Shown here: piece after piece, positions 11,178 to 22,684 of the stretch
How positions within the stretch are numbered: the stretch's first letter is position 1
Layout of the letters: the number at the start of each line of letters is the position of its first letter
NCBI GenBank assembly: GCA_035772405.1
Contig: JAYKKM010000193.1
Span: 984,001-1,048,000 of the forward strand
Direction: 5' to 3'
DNA from: Chrysogorgia sp. JL179-B06
Lineage: Eukaryota > Cnidaria > Anthozoa > Scleralcyonacea > Chrysogorgiidae
DNA length: 64,000 bases
Notes under the pieces: generated by a model
Told to the model about the DNA's origin: nothing
The model's input: the letters and a program-made list of their open reading frames with translations, nothing else
Database searches by the model: none
Position numbers and translations under genes: made by a program

Positions 11178-11905
11178 AATAATTGAAGTGGCCGGACCTA
11201 TATTTTGTGATGGGTTTTTCTCTGAACAACTTTTGCTAAGTTATGTTGATCTGAAAGTCGTTATGAGTCCTAGCACTCACGAGTTTTGTCTAATGTCGTC
11301 TGCAGCCGACGCTGATTTCAAAGTGAAGCTGATTGAGGCATATCTCTTAAAGTCCACAAGGTGAAAGTTAACCCTAGGTGTCTTTGGTTCATGATTTGCG
11401 CTGAGAAAGGGTCCAGGCATTTATCCAATTCGACGTGTCGAGTGCAAGAGTTTTGTCATTCCAGCGGGAACCCTTCCCTAAAGAAAGAGAGTGTTTTCGG
11501 TGGGTTTGTAAATTGACACTTTAAAAAGAATCCGTTCAATTTTCAACATTTTAACATGTCGTCTCTCATCCTTACTGTCAACGATGAAGCCATACCCTTC
11601 AAACCGATTAAACTATCGTTTGCCACGAGTCAAAAGTTTGTCATTCTACACTATGTTTGTGGGAACTGGGAAAATGTATTACAACACAGGTAATGATATA
11701 TCGCGAGATGAGTTTTCTAAAGGACATGCATTGTATGCATTGTATGCATTGTATGCATCAGTTCATCTGGTCATTTTAACCGGGTCCAGAGAGGAAACCT
11801 GTCACTTGAGATTCAGTTCTATGCTACATTGCCGGCAGCGGTAAGTCTTGTTTGTTACCGAGAATTTGAAAAAGTGGTAGGCCTACAGATTGATTCGGAC
11901 TGAAT
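11178..11905 (+). pseudogene. Polinton major capsid protein fragment, frameshifted
   Basis: 11178-11361 contains STHEFCLMSSAADADFKVKL. After a shift, VRRVECKSFVIPAGT (near 11436-11475), SSLILTVNDEAIPFKPIK (11560-11610) and GTGKMYYNTGNDISRDEF (11660-11715) appear in different frames. These are diagnostic blocks of the double jelly-roll capsid family known as transposon-derived F54H12.2-like. The N-terminal half is missing. A triplicated TTGTATGCA microduplication (about 11731-11757) interrupts the block after GHALYA. It cannot make a capsid. Confidence 0.7.
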
Positions 11906-11929
11906 CGGACATTAACGCAATCTACGCAC

Positions 11930-12910
11930 ACACCAGATTTCCAGTGGGCTAAAATCCGACCATATCACACGTAAAAAGCTTTGTGGTGTTTTCCCGTCGT
12001 ATCAACTGCCTAAAGAGATAGACATATTTTCATCTGGCTTCGTGGCGAATACAGATCCAACGAAGTAACAAACCTGGAACACATTGCATTGCATTTTACT
12101 TCCAATCAGAGGATAAACGAGAATTGTTTGAAAGTTATGGGAATCCGCCTGATTAATACGATGAAACATTTAAAGAATACTTAATAATTGTGTTGAATGG
12201 TATTTTAAAGTGCCTATGAAATGAAATGTTTTATTGCTTTATTTGAAAGAGCATCAAAAAGTAGGACGATATGCAGTTTACCGTTCCTTGATATATACTC
12301 TATCTTGATAAGGATAAAATAATAGACGTGTGCTTGTCATACCTATATGCATGCCTAGAATATATTTATGCCATAATAATTTGAAAATTCCCAGTGATAA
12401 ATACAATGTGTTTTATAAAATCCGTGCAAGGAGCCTGGGTACAACAGTGTTACCTTGACAACAAAATTAGTGACATTATCAACTGTTTCATCTTGCACTG
12501 TCTGTGTACAGAGGTTCATTTGATTCTGACACATAGTAACTGAACTATATAGTTCATTTAAACATTCACCAAACTAACATGCACACCATATGACGTCATA
12601 ATTCGTGCTGGATCAGCAATTTTCCCATTTGATTTTGACATCTTTAAATCTTTATAACTCTGGAACTAAAAAAGATATCAAGGAACGGTAAACTGCATAT
12701 CGTCCTACTTTTTGACCCTCTTTCAAATGAAGCAAGAAAAATTTAATTTCATAGGTACTTTAACGATCGAAAATTGCAAAGAGTTTGGACTGATGTCGTA
12801 GAGCATGGGGTCACAGTTTAAGTACTATTGTGCATATGTTTGATAAAAATAAGATATCAAACGATGCTAAAGTGCTTAGATTTGTCAATAAACATTTTTA
12901 TTACATGGCT
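11930..12910 (+). pseudogene. Adenain-like cysteine protease of the Polinton, split by a MITE
   Basis: Around 11985-12065 a frame reads FPSYQLPKEIDIFSSGFVAN. After a shift, PGTHCIAFYFQSEDKREL (about 12076-12129) carries the His of the adenain-type active site (usually G-x-H-W; here C follows), then LFESYGNPP. The gene is interrupted by the MITE at 12209-12759. The C-terminal part appears to continue at about 12785-12910 in shifted frames. Adenain-like proteases process capsid proteins in Polintons and adenoviruses. This copy has several breaks. Confidence 0.55.
12209..12759. mobile_element. TTAA-flanked MITE, AGTGCCTAT family
   Basis: Inverted ends of about 85 bp (AGTGCCTATGAAAT... and its near-mirror at 12675-12759) lie directly between TTAA 12205-12208 and TTAA 12760-12763. 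The TTAA duplication points to a Kolobok- or piggyBac-type transposase. Related copies lie at 56375-56695 and 57928-58359. No coding capacity. Confidence 0.85.
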
Positions 12911-13105
12911 GTGCTATTTCCTGTGTTCTGATTGGTCAAGGCACGGTCCGGAAAATCGTCCGTATCTTCTGCCGGGTTCGCGTATTTTTTGTTGTTGTTT
13001 TCACAGGCGCGAAATTCAATTTTAAATTTGTTTTATTTCAAGCTATGGACAAATACTACGTAAACTGTTTCAAAAAGTGTAATAGAAAAGCTTTAAGCAA
13101 TTAAC

Positions 13106-14145
13106 ATGAGCTCAGAGGAAAATTCTCAAAGCGAGTTCAATACTACATAGATGTAATGTTGAACGATGAAAACAACATTGGAAACAGCGAAGGTGAACCA
13201 GTGCAACCGAGTAGTCAGGAGGAAATAGAGGCGTTCACAGCCCAGCGAAAGTCAGATAATACTATGAGAAAGACGAGGAGGGACCTGAAAATTGTTATGA
13301 AGTATTTAAACAGCATTCAACGAGGGAACATAGCAATTGAGAGCTTACCGGCTGACGAGTTGGACCATCTGCTGAGCACGTTTTTCATGGAGGTGAGAAA
13401 GTCGGACGGCGCCAGAGAAGTATCCAGAGGTTTCTCCAAGAGAAAAATATCGTTATAGCATCCACAAGGATAAGCAGTTTGAACAGTCTCGCCAGGTCCT
13501 CGCCGCACGGAGGAAAGACTTGGCCAAGAAAGGTAAGGGAAATCAGCCACAAGCCACAAAACCACTAACGGAAGAGGAAACACTGTTCAACCCTGGACAG
13601 TTCGGCGACGACAATCCAGAAGCACTTCAGCGAACCATGTGGTGGATTGTCTCCCTACACTTTGGATTTAGAGCTCGCGACGAGAGCAGAAAACTTCGCT
13701 GGGGCGATTTGGAGCTGCAAGTTGGAAACAATGCCCGCGTGATACTTGTGTGGACCGACGAACGAGGTTCAAAAGCAAGAACGGGAGAGGAGCACGGCCA
13801 TCAAAGAGCTTTCCAGCCGAAGGCAGTGGCTATTGGAGGGATGAGATGCCCGGTTAAGCTCTATAAAATATTCCGTAGTAACCGTCCAGCAGAGATGAAT
13901 GCCCCAGATCGCCATTTTTCCTCGCTGTAAATACAAGCGGGCAGCGAACGACACAGTTTTGTTCATGAGGTCTCCGCTCGGATAAAAACCAAATTGGTAA
14001 ACTACTCTCCACAGCTGCAAAGAATGCTGGACTCCAGCAAAGTATTGCAGCGAAAATAACCAACAATTCTGTAAGTAAAACCGGAATTTCGCGTCTCCTA
14101 GAAGCAGATGTCCCCGAGACTTTTGTAGGCCTGCTGCGTTAATAA
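13106..14145 (+). pseudogene. Crypton-type tyrosine recombinase (DUF3504-like) remnant
   Basis: Three frames cover one degraded protein. 13156-13458 gives LPADELDHLLSTFFMEVRKS, the N-terminal core-binding part. 13446-13930 gives a middle with EALQRTMWWIVSLHFGFRAR, including the catalytic Arg (residue 51 of the frame starting at 13520), then KLRWGDL and PVKLYKIF. After a shift at about 13925, LLSTAAKNAGLQ and KTGISRLLEADVPETFVGLL follow (to about 14140). The second-Arg box reads NNSVSKT, so a key Arg is changed, and the segment that should carry the nucleophilic Tyr is absent. This layout matches Crypton transposons and the related ZMYM/QRICH1/KCTD1 C-terminal domain. Confidence 0.75.
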
Positions 14146-14395
14146 TTGCCGCTACCGCTAACACGCCTCAGTTGAACACGCGAGTTTTTTCTCAGTTTTA
14201 GTAATACATAATTATATACCATGAAACAAGTTGATTAAAACCTTGTGACGATGACGTTCAAAGGGGGCCCCCTGTGATAGTGTATATCCCGGGCCTTATC
14301 CAGCATGCTAATGCGCCCCTGCCAACAAGCTATATATGTAGATTGTAGATGCCGGAGCAACAACATATCGTCCAGCGACAGATAACTTGATGGAA
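14146..14395. other. Unassigned spacer
   Basis: About 250 bp with no recognised gene or repeat, between the Crypton remnant and the next repeat. Confidence 0.5.
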
Positions 14396-14531
14396 ATCAG
14401 ATGTGTCAAGTTGATTGTCCAAGTTGTTGTAGTCTTGAGAAAGACTATTGTTGTTGACTGACGTTTCTACGGCCTCAGGTTATCTTGAATATCTTCAGAG
14501 TCAAGTAAAGTGTGTTTGTCAGGTTTGCCTA
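14396..14531 (-). repeat. Partial copy of the TGTGTGAAGTTGATCGTCC repeat
   Basis: It matches the complete element at 43181-43337 in reverse orientation (GATGTGTCAAGTTGATTGTCC at one end, GACTGACGTTTCTACGGCCT inside). Its other end is cut by the mariner-type MITE at 14534. Confidence 0.6.
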
Positions 14532-14533
14532 TA

Positions 14534-14848
14534 CAGGGTATATAAAAAAAGCGCAACCTCGGAATTTCCCAAGAAATCCATTGTGTTCTTAAACACAAAA
14601 GATTTTCGCCCCTGGGAATTTAAAATAGCTTGTAATCGTATTCCAGGGGCATAACTGTCTAATCACTACAAACTCGAGCACGTAAAGCAGAATTGAATCG
14701 AAATTTATGCATTTATTTAATGGTAAGTTGTTTAGTTTACAAGTATCAACAACAGTTAAATTCCCAGAGGCCTAAAATCTTTTGTGCAAATAAAAACAAA
14801 GTGGATTTCTTGGGAAATTCCGAGGTTGCGCTTTTTTTATACACCCTG
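14534..14848. mobile_element. Mariner-type MITE (CAGGGT...), copy 1
   Basis: The inverted ends CAGGGTATATAAAAAAAGCG and CGCTTTTTTTATACACCCTG extend about 45 bp and are flanked by TA. The interior has no ORF. A second copy lies at 39747-40039 with the same ends and a slightly shorter middle. TA target and CAGGG ends are typical of the Tc1/mariner superfamily. Confidence 0.88.
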
Positions 14849-14927
14849 TATATACGTCTGGTTCATTACGTCATAGATTGTTTGTGTCATAATTAGTGAG
14901 TGGGTGTTGCGTCATGCGTTAAGCGTG

Positions 14928-15375
14928 GGCCAATATTGTGGCATGTTGTAAAACATGGACTGGACTGTACTGGACTGGACTGGACTGATAAAACATGGAC
15001 TGATAAAACATGGACTGATGAAACATGGACTGATAAAACATGGACTGATAAAACATGGACTGATAAAACATGGACTGGTAAAACATGGAGGGTTAGGATC
15101 TTTGTTGTTTTGGGGTTAGCGATTGTTTGTTAATGTAGACATCATACATTCACAGCTACACGTTACATGTTTTACCAGTCCATGTTTTATAACAAATAAT
15201 CGCTAACCCCAAAACAACAAAGATCCTAACCCTCCATGTTTTACCAGTCTATGTTTTATACCAGTCCATGTTTTATCAGTCCATGTTTTATCAGTCCATG
15301 TTTTATCAGTCCATGTTTTATCAGTCCATGTTTTATCAGTCCAGTCCAGTCCATGTTTTACAACTTGCCCAATAT
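14928..15375. mobile_element. Fold-back element with 15-bp repeat arms and GTTAGGATCTTTGTTG core
   Basis: The left arm is TGATAAAACATGGAC repeated about 8 times (14955-15085). The right arm is the same unit inverted (15165-15360). Between them lies an inverted pair of GGTTAGGATCTTTGTTGTTT blocks (about 15090-15130 and 15190-15235). Outer ends (GGACTGGACTGGACT and its mirror) also pair. The structure is fully foldable and codes for nothing. Confidence 0.85.
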
Positions 15376-15454
15376 TGTTTGTCGGTAGGTCTATTGTTCG
15401 TTGGTCCGTGCGAAGAAGTCTTTTGTAAGGTGTCGGTAATTGTTGTGACGACTA

Positions 15455-15540
15455 GTTGTGTCTTTTGAGACGACAGTAAACTTGTGTCTTTTGAGACGAC
15501 TTTAAACTTGTGTCTTTTGATGTGAAATCACTGTTTACTT
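15455..15540 (+). repeat. Three tandem TTGTGTCTTTTGAGACGAC units
   Basis: Three units of about 28 bp, the third diverged. They lie just upstream of the Penelope-like RT remnant and could be part of its leader. Confidence 0.6.
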
Positions 15541-15585
15541 GTATTCCACTTCAACTGGCCATACAATGCACGGAAACTTCTATTG

Positions 15586-16345
15586 AACGTTCTGCCAACG
15601 CAATGACTTACCCACTGACGACATTATTGAATTACTCACGCTTTGTTTGACTACCACTTATTTTCAATACAACGGCACACACTACAAACAGTTACACAGG
15701 ACAGCTATGCGATCTCCAGTCTCAGTTGTGGTTGCTTAGATTGTGATGCAGCCCGTAGAGGAACGCGCACTAACGACTTACCAAAAAACATTACCTTTTT
15801 GGTTTCGCTACGTTGACGACACCTATTACTGCGCTACACGAAGACGACGTGAACGATTTTCACAAACATGTTAACGAACAGAACTCATGTGACATACAAT
15901 TTACTAAAGAAATTGAGGAGAATGGAGCTCTTCCTTTTCTATACTGTTTGGTAACACGTGACAAGAACAAACTAAGGACTGTCTAGTGTTTACAGAAAAC
16001 CAACACACACTAATAGACTACTGGACGAATCATCTTACAACCCAACGGTACACAAAGTAACAACAAACAAGACGAGCACAACTTATTTGCGATTCACCCG
16101 AAACCGTCTGCGCAACGAAAACGACTATCTTCGGCGCGCGTTTCGCAAAAGCTACAATACTAACTTTATTGAACGGAACAACTACAATAGCAACGAGATG
16201 AACGAGACCGACAGCAGTACAACCGTAACAACAGCAACAATACCATACATTAAATCAAATATTCGCTCAGTCGCGAATAGGAATTTTATGTCTTCTACCT
16301 TCCCGTTCCTTAGTCTACGTATGTTAATAGTTACACATTAAGTGT
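15586..16345 (+). pseudogene. Penelope-like element reverse transcriptase fragment
   Basis: Near 15586-15700 the frame reads LPTDDIIELLTLCLTTTYFQ, followed by QLHRTAMRSPVSVV. At 15800-15830 comes the catalytic palm motif FWFRYVDDTYY. After frameshifts, IQFTKEIEENGALPFLYCLV (about 15890-15955) and FRLRNENDYL-like text to 16341 follow. The order of palm motif, LPF and post-palm region matches Penelope-like retroelements. There is one in-frame stop before the palm and at least two frameshifts. The GIY-YIG endonuclease is missing. Confidence 0.75.
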
Positions 16346-17590
<1,245 letters not shown>

Positions 17591-18312
17591 ATATACAAAC
17601 CTTTTGTGAGAAATGGATCCCTGCCGCGGCGAGATTATCACCTTCAAACGTTTCGTGAGAAATTATCACCCTCGCTTCGCTCGGTCTTTTCGCGACCTCG
17701 CTTGTGAGGGGATGAATCCAGCTTTACTAAAGGTCTCCGCTCCAAACGTCAGTATTTCATTGCTAAAAATCTAAGCAGTTCACCACCTTTTCGCATTACA
17801 GTCTATGTATACTACGGTGATGCACAATTTAGACGCCGAACTTTTCACGAGCCGATCCTTCGGCACCTTACAAGAAAGATGCAAAGCATCATGGGGCGAG
17901 CCCGAGTATCTGTTCATGTGAGACATTTTGCTGAAGCCTCAAACACTTATGGGAAGAGAAAACGCACATGTATGCTTTCGTTTACAAATCAAATATCTAA
18001 AAAGGTTGGTATGCTGCCGAAATAGCGTGTAAGTATAGTCTAACTTTCGAGCGAAGGCCCTTCGTCAGAGAGTCACTGACGAAGGGCCTTCGTTCGAAAG
18101 TTAGACAACATACGCGCTATTTCAGCAGTACACCAACCTTTTTAGATCATTTGATTTGTATTTCTGCACTGCCTACGCAGCACAACACATTTTATGCTTT
18201 AGTTTATTTTCTCGGTATTTTATGCTTTAGTTTAATGTCCATCAGTATACCATCAGCTTCTTTCGTACTATAGACAAATATAATCTGTATAGACAAATAC
18301 AAATAATAATTT
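17591..18312. other. Non-coding stretch with hairpins
   Basis: No gene. Contains CTCGCTTCGCTCGG-type short palindromes (17660-17700) and the larger inverted repeat at 17996-18147. Confidence 0.5.
17996..18147. repeat. Fold-back repeat with ribozyme-like centre
   Basis: Arms of about 70 bp (CTAAAAAGGTTGGTATGCTG to GGCCCTTCGTCAG, and the mirror). The inner part reads CTGACGAAGGGCC then CGAAAG on each strand, resembling the 3' ends of Penelope-like elements. The stem geometry of a full hammerhead is not met. Confidence 0.65.
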
Positions 18313-18315
18313 AAA

Positions 18316-18649
18316 GGTGCCATCAAGTCCGTTCTACGCATGTCCATGTTTCTGTTTACATCGCCGTTGTTTACATTGCATTATATAAACATTGAACATC
18401 AAGTATTGTGGATTTGTTTTCCGCCTAAAAAGCGTGTTATAAGAAGTTATTCTGTTCCTAAATGTCGATATTAAATATATCAAACTACCACTCTGTCTCG
18501 CGCCTTCGCCACGCTTGACGAATACTCGCTTTAGATTGCATATGGAGTCCCCCACGTCAATCTCGTGCCCAGAGCCTGCGTTCCTTGCGGACTGCGTCGC
18601 CACCACGTTTGCAATATCACACATGCGCAGAACGGACTTGACGGCACCT
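18316..18649. mobile_element. Short TIR element (MITE), AAGGTGCC ends
   Basis: 30-bp inverted ends (AAGGTGCCATCAAGTCCGTT and its near-mirror ending GGCACCTT) bound about 334 bp with no coding capacity. The target duplication is unclear. A (TA)n tract follows directly. Confidence 0.75.
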
Positions 18650-18654
18650 TATAG

Positions 18655-18760
<106 letters not shown>

Positions 18761-18799
18761 TCTCTAAGTTGAGGTCTCTAACTAAGTTGCATTTTTCAT

Positions 18800-18900
18800 A
18801 AGGCCTCTAGCTAAGTTGCATTTTTCGCAACTGGTCCCGGTTTGGTCTTAAAATGTATATATTCCAACACTCGAAATTTTCCTTCGCCATAAATCCTTAG
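18800..18900 (+). repeat. SINE 3' fragment
   Basis: Matches the 3' body of the tRNA-derived SINE (TTGCATTTTTCGCAACTGG to AAATCCTTAG), without the tRNA head. Confidence 0.75.
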
Positions 18901-19023
18901 AACCTGTAATTTAATCGAGTGAAATGCCAAATATTACTTGTAATATACCCAGAATCTTATCCCGGTATTACCACCACTATATATACGGAACTCGTGACTA
19001 GGCTCTCGGCAACGGCTTCCGTA

Positions 19024-19811
19024 CTCTCTCCTCCGCAGAGGTTCTTCGGAGATATTTCGGAGGTCGTCGGAGAGATTAGTGGAACGAGTCAGCTGAACAC
19101 AAACATTGCAGGATCGCGGGCGGAAAAAGGCAAGAGAAAAAAGAACACCAGGGGGGTTACTAAAATATTTCCAAACTGGGATTACGAATTACGGGGTTCG
19201 GTAGCAACATTGCAAATTTACAAAATGTCGAATATTTTGAAGTTACGCGATACAAGTCCAAGTAAACATTACTTAAAAGCTTTAACGATTGGAAAAGTTT
19301 GTTGTCCAAATGTGGAATGTATAAAGTCAAGAGCAATATTATTTGAACCAAGTGGTTTAGGCCATCATTATCGCATTAATATTATGCATCCGAAATGTTC
19401 ATTTGATGCGAAGATGAATATAGAAGGACAGGAAATGCTACATGAGTTGGCAGCTGAAGAAACGCTTGAAAATCTTAACAAACTGTTGGGTATGAGTGGC
19501 AAAGTATGTACGGCGTGTTTTATACCATCATATTCAAGCAGGATATTTGAATTCGCATGGTCACAAATCAGCGAAAATCAATTAAAAACCAAGTAAGTTA
19601 CTTACAGGACCAAAGATGGACCATATATGCATGACAAAACAACGTGTGCACGAAAACGACAATATGAACAAGAAAACGACACAAATCTGGCAGAGGTTCT
19701 TTTCCCTTTTCCCGCCCGCAATCCTGCAATCTTTGTGTCCAGCTGACTCGTTCGACAAATCTCTCCGACGACCTCCGAAATATCTCCGAAGAACCTCTGC
19801 GGAGGAGAGAG
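19024..19811. mobile_element. TIR element carrying an exon-like ORF
   Basis: Inverted ends of about 125 bp at roughly 90% identity (CTCTCTCCTCCGCAGAGGTT... and its mirror at 19685-19811) enclose about 535 bp. The interior includes one ORF that ends at a splice-donor-like GTAAGT. No transposase is visible, so it moved by another element's enzyme. The class is unknown, because no clean target duplication remains in the SINE. Confidence 0.75.
19225..19596 (+). CDS. Unknown 123-residue exon-like ORF inside a TIR element
   Basis: The ATG at 19225 follows CAAA. The protein begins MSNILKLRDTSPSKHYL and contains GKVCCPNVECIKSR and SGKVCTACFIPSYSS, two Cys pairs that could bind zinc, plus a helical ELAAEETLENLNKLL stretch. 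It ends QLKTK at TAA 19594-19596. The bases around the stop read CAAGTAAGT, a strong splice donor, so the frame may be a first coding exon captured from a host gene. I do not recognise the family. Confidence 0.4.
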   Translation: MSNILKLRDTSPSKHYLKALTIGKVCCPNVECIKSRAILFEPSGLGHHYRINIMHPKCSFDAKMNIEGQEMLHELAAEETLENLNKLLGMSGKVCTACFIPSYSSRIFEFAWSQISENQLKTK

Positions 19812-19960
19812 GGTCAGAGCACTGCACTAGCATCGCAGAGTCGCGAGTTCAATTCCAGCCGGAAGGCCTCTATAGGTTGCATTTATCGCAACTGGTCCCG
19901 GTTTGGTCTTATAATGTATATATTCCAACACTCGAAATTTTCCTTCACCATAAATCCTTA

Positions 19961-20512
<552 letters not shown>

Positions 20513-20553
20513 TATATATATATATATAGATTTTCGCTTACCTCAAAACTGGT

Positions 20554-20595
20554 CTGCTACAACTTGTTTCATCTGTAAAAAGAATCTTCAGGCAG
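20554..20595 (-). ncRNA. Hammerhead-like motif, left end of Penelope palindrome
   Basis: Mirror of the motif at 22316-22357: stem I CTGC/GCAG, core CTGAAGA and GAAA, and stem III ACAA/TTGT. Stem II is weak (3 bp, with a U-U at its base), so activity is doubtful. Confidence 0.45.
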
Positions 20596-20624
20596 TGACA
20601 ATATCGAAAGAGATGACCGCTTAT

Positions 20625-21495
20625 TTATAGGCTTTCTGCCGGAAAGTGGGGGCGTGTGTGGGAGACAATGCATGGATGAGTCATGGCTTTGTTTGCGTTG
20701 ATTACGCGAAATTTATTACGATGACGGCACTGTGAAATTATTTCCGCTCTTTTGTTGAGTAAACTATTCTTATTTTTTTCTTTCAAAATACAAAATTTTT
20801 CTTCTAAACATAAATTGCATCGTTTTGATCCTCCTGTGTACGAAATAGAATGTTTTAGAATTTGCCAATTAATACTGAAATCTTTATTGTTTTCTTTCAA
20901 TGTCCAAATATATTTCGAAAGTTTCGGTGTCATTTTCATGCTTTTTATGTTGAAAAGATTTAGTGTGGTTGGCCAATCGCTCTTTGAATGTGGTTGCAGT
21001 CATACCAATGTAGTGTTTTATTTCGTTTGTGTTGTTTACTGTCACTGTTGCTTTGTATACTATGTCTCTAGTCATGCATTGTTCTTGAAGCGGGCAAATG
21101 GTGTTCTCTCTACAACTGCAATTAGTAGCGTCCCTATCCTGCGGTTTGATGTTCCTAGCTATGCGTGCATTGTGCTTAGTGATTATTGACTTAACATTGT
21201 TCATGCAGCTGTAACTTACTTTAACTGTATTTCTGTTAAAAATCTTATGGAGCTTGTGGTGCGGAGGGAAATGTTTGTCAATTAGGCTAAGGAAATTACG
21301 TCCTATGTTAGTGCTGACACTCTTGCTAAATGGTGGGTTGAACCAAATGATATTGCGTTGCCTATTCCTGCGTGGTTGTTGCGGTGTATCATGAGTGTAG
21401 CTAAGTTCATGATTAAAGTTGCTGTGCCTAAGCGCGTTCTGATATAAGGGTGCAGATTCCTGAAAAGTTTGCTCATCTGATTCAGGAATCTGCAC
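20625..21495 (-). pseudogene. Penelope-like GIY-YIG endonuclease, left arm (frameshifted)
   Basis: The frame 21495-20884 holds IVYKATVTVNNTNEIKHYIG and MTATTFKERLANHT, then shifts out of frame after ENDTE. The rest (KYIWTLKENNKDFSINWQI through RCNLCLEEKFCIL) continues in the frame 20939-20625. The single frameshift inactivates it. It carries a short insertion (about HELSYTHDTP) relative to the right arm. Confidence 0.8.
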
Positions 21496-22286
21496 CCTTA
21501 TATCAGAACGCGCTTAGGCACAGCAACTTTAATCAACCACGCAGGAATAGGCAACGCAATATCATTTGGTTCAACCCACCATTTAGCAAGAGTGTCAGCA
21601 CTAACATAAGACGTAATTTCCTTAGCCTAATTGACAAACATTTCCCTCCGCACCACAAGCTCCATAAGATTTTTAACAGAAATACAGTTAAAGTAAGTTA
21701 CAGCTGCATGAACAATGTTAAGTCAATAATCACTAAGCACAATGCACGCATAGCTAGGAACATCAAACCGCAGGATAGGGACGCTACTAATTGCAGTTGT
21801 AGAGAGAACACCATTTGCCCGCTTCAAGAACAATGCATGACTAGAGACATAGTATACAAAGCAACAGTGACAGTAAACAACACAAATGAAATAAAACACT
21901 ACATTGGTATGACTGCAACCACATTCAAAGAGCGATTGGCCAACCACACTAAATCTTTTCAACATAAAAAGCATGAAAATGACACCGAACTTTCGAAATA
22001 TATTTGGACATTGAAAGAAAACAATAAAGATTTCAGTATTAATTGGCAAATTCTAAAACATTCTATTTCGTACACAGGAGGATCAAAACGATGCAATTTA
22101 TGTTTAGAAGAAAAATTTTGTATTTTGAAAGAAAAAAATAAGAATAGTTTACTCAACAAAAGAGCGGAAATAATTTCACAGTGCCGTCATCGTAATAAAT
22201 TTCGCGTAATCAACGCAAACAAAGCCATGACTCATCCATGCATTGTCTCCCACACACGCCCCCACTTTCCGGCAGAAAGCCTATAA
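21450..22286 (+). CDS. Penelope-like element C-terminal region with GIY-YIG endonuclease
   Basis: An open frame of 278 residues. The start at 21450 lies at the palindrome centre and is not a native start; the RT domain is missing. It has a Cys linker (NCSCRENTICPLQEQC, about residues 115-130), then VYKATVTV and HYIGMTATTFKERLANHTKS (the GIY-YIG core with its Tyr, Gly, Arg and His), then KYIWTLKENNKDFSINWQIL and a C-terminal RCNLCLEEKFCIL zinc-like motif. In full elements this nuclease nicks the target for target-primed reverse transcription. Alone it may be folded but is not an autonomous element. Confidence 0.8.
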   Translation: MQIPEKFAHLIQESAPLYQNALRHSNFNQPRRNRQRNIIWFNPPFSKSVSTNIRRNFLSLIDKHFPPHHKLHKIFNRNTVKVSYSCMNNVKSIITKHNARIARNIKPQDRDATNCSCRENTICPLQEQCMTRDIVYKATVTVNNTNEIKHYIGMTATTFKERLANHTKSFQHKKHENDTELSKYIWTLKENNKDFSINWQILKHSISYTGGSKRCNLCLEEKFCILKEKNKNSLLNKRAEIISQCRHRNKFRVINANKAMTHPCIVSHTRPHFPAESL

Positions 22287-22315
22287 ATAAGCGGTCATCT
22301 CTTTCGATATTGTCA

Positions 22316-22357
22316 CTGCCTGAAGATTCTTTTTACAGATGAAACAAGTTGTAGCAG
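22316..22357 (+). ncRNA. Hammerhead-like motif, right end of Penelope palindrome
   Basis: Stem I CTGC (22316-22319) pairs with GCAG (22354-22357). The core CTGAAGA (22320-22326) fits the CUGANGA consensus and GAAA is at 22341-22344. Stem III ACAA-G-TTGT (22344-22352) is the palindromic minimal form, and the cleavage nucleotide would be A 22353. Stem II (TCT/AGA) is only 3 bp and lacks the usual G-C closing pair. Confidence 0.5.
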
Positions 22358-22445
22358 ACCAATTTTGAGGTAAGCGAAAATCTATTATTTGCTCTAGCTA
22401 TATGTTGTTGAGCACTCTTTGCATTTCGTAGACCAAAACCTACAC

Positions 22446-22655
<210 letters not shown>

Positions 22656-22684
22656 TCTGCGTACTTTGATAATTACCAACAGAC

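Larger units (their letters stand above)
10014..12910 (+). mobile_element. Polinton/Maverick remnant (integrase end to protease)
   Basis: Five adjacent broken genes in one orientation keep Polinton order: integrase C-terminal chromodomain, minor capsid, PX-like protein, major capsid and adenain-like protease. Spacing is tight (47 bp between the integrase stop and the minor capsid start). The left edge is cut by the helicase transposon. The protease is split by a TTAA MITE. No DNA polymerase B, packaging ATPase or terminal inverted repeat is present. Polintons are virus-like self-synthesising DNA transposons; this copy is defective. Confidence 0.75.
20530..22390. mobile_element. Palindrome of two Penelope-like element 3' ends
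   Basis: Two nearly identical arms of about 930 bp meet head to head near 21455-21485, each coding outward for the linker and GIY-YIG endonuclease of a Penelope-like element. The left arm has a frameshift near 20915 and extra codons near the centre; the right arm is open throughout. Hammerhead-like motifs lie at both outer ends. Inverted partial copies are a known outcome of Penelope-like insertion. Confidence 0.85.

Noticed and set aside
13769..14164. Minus-strand ORFs opposite the Crypton remnant
   Set aside because: They are shadows of the plus-strand recombinase coding blocks.
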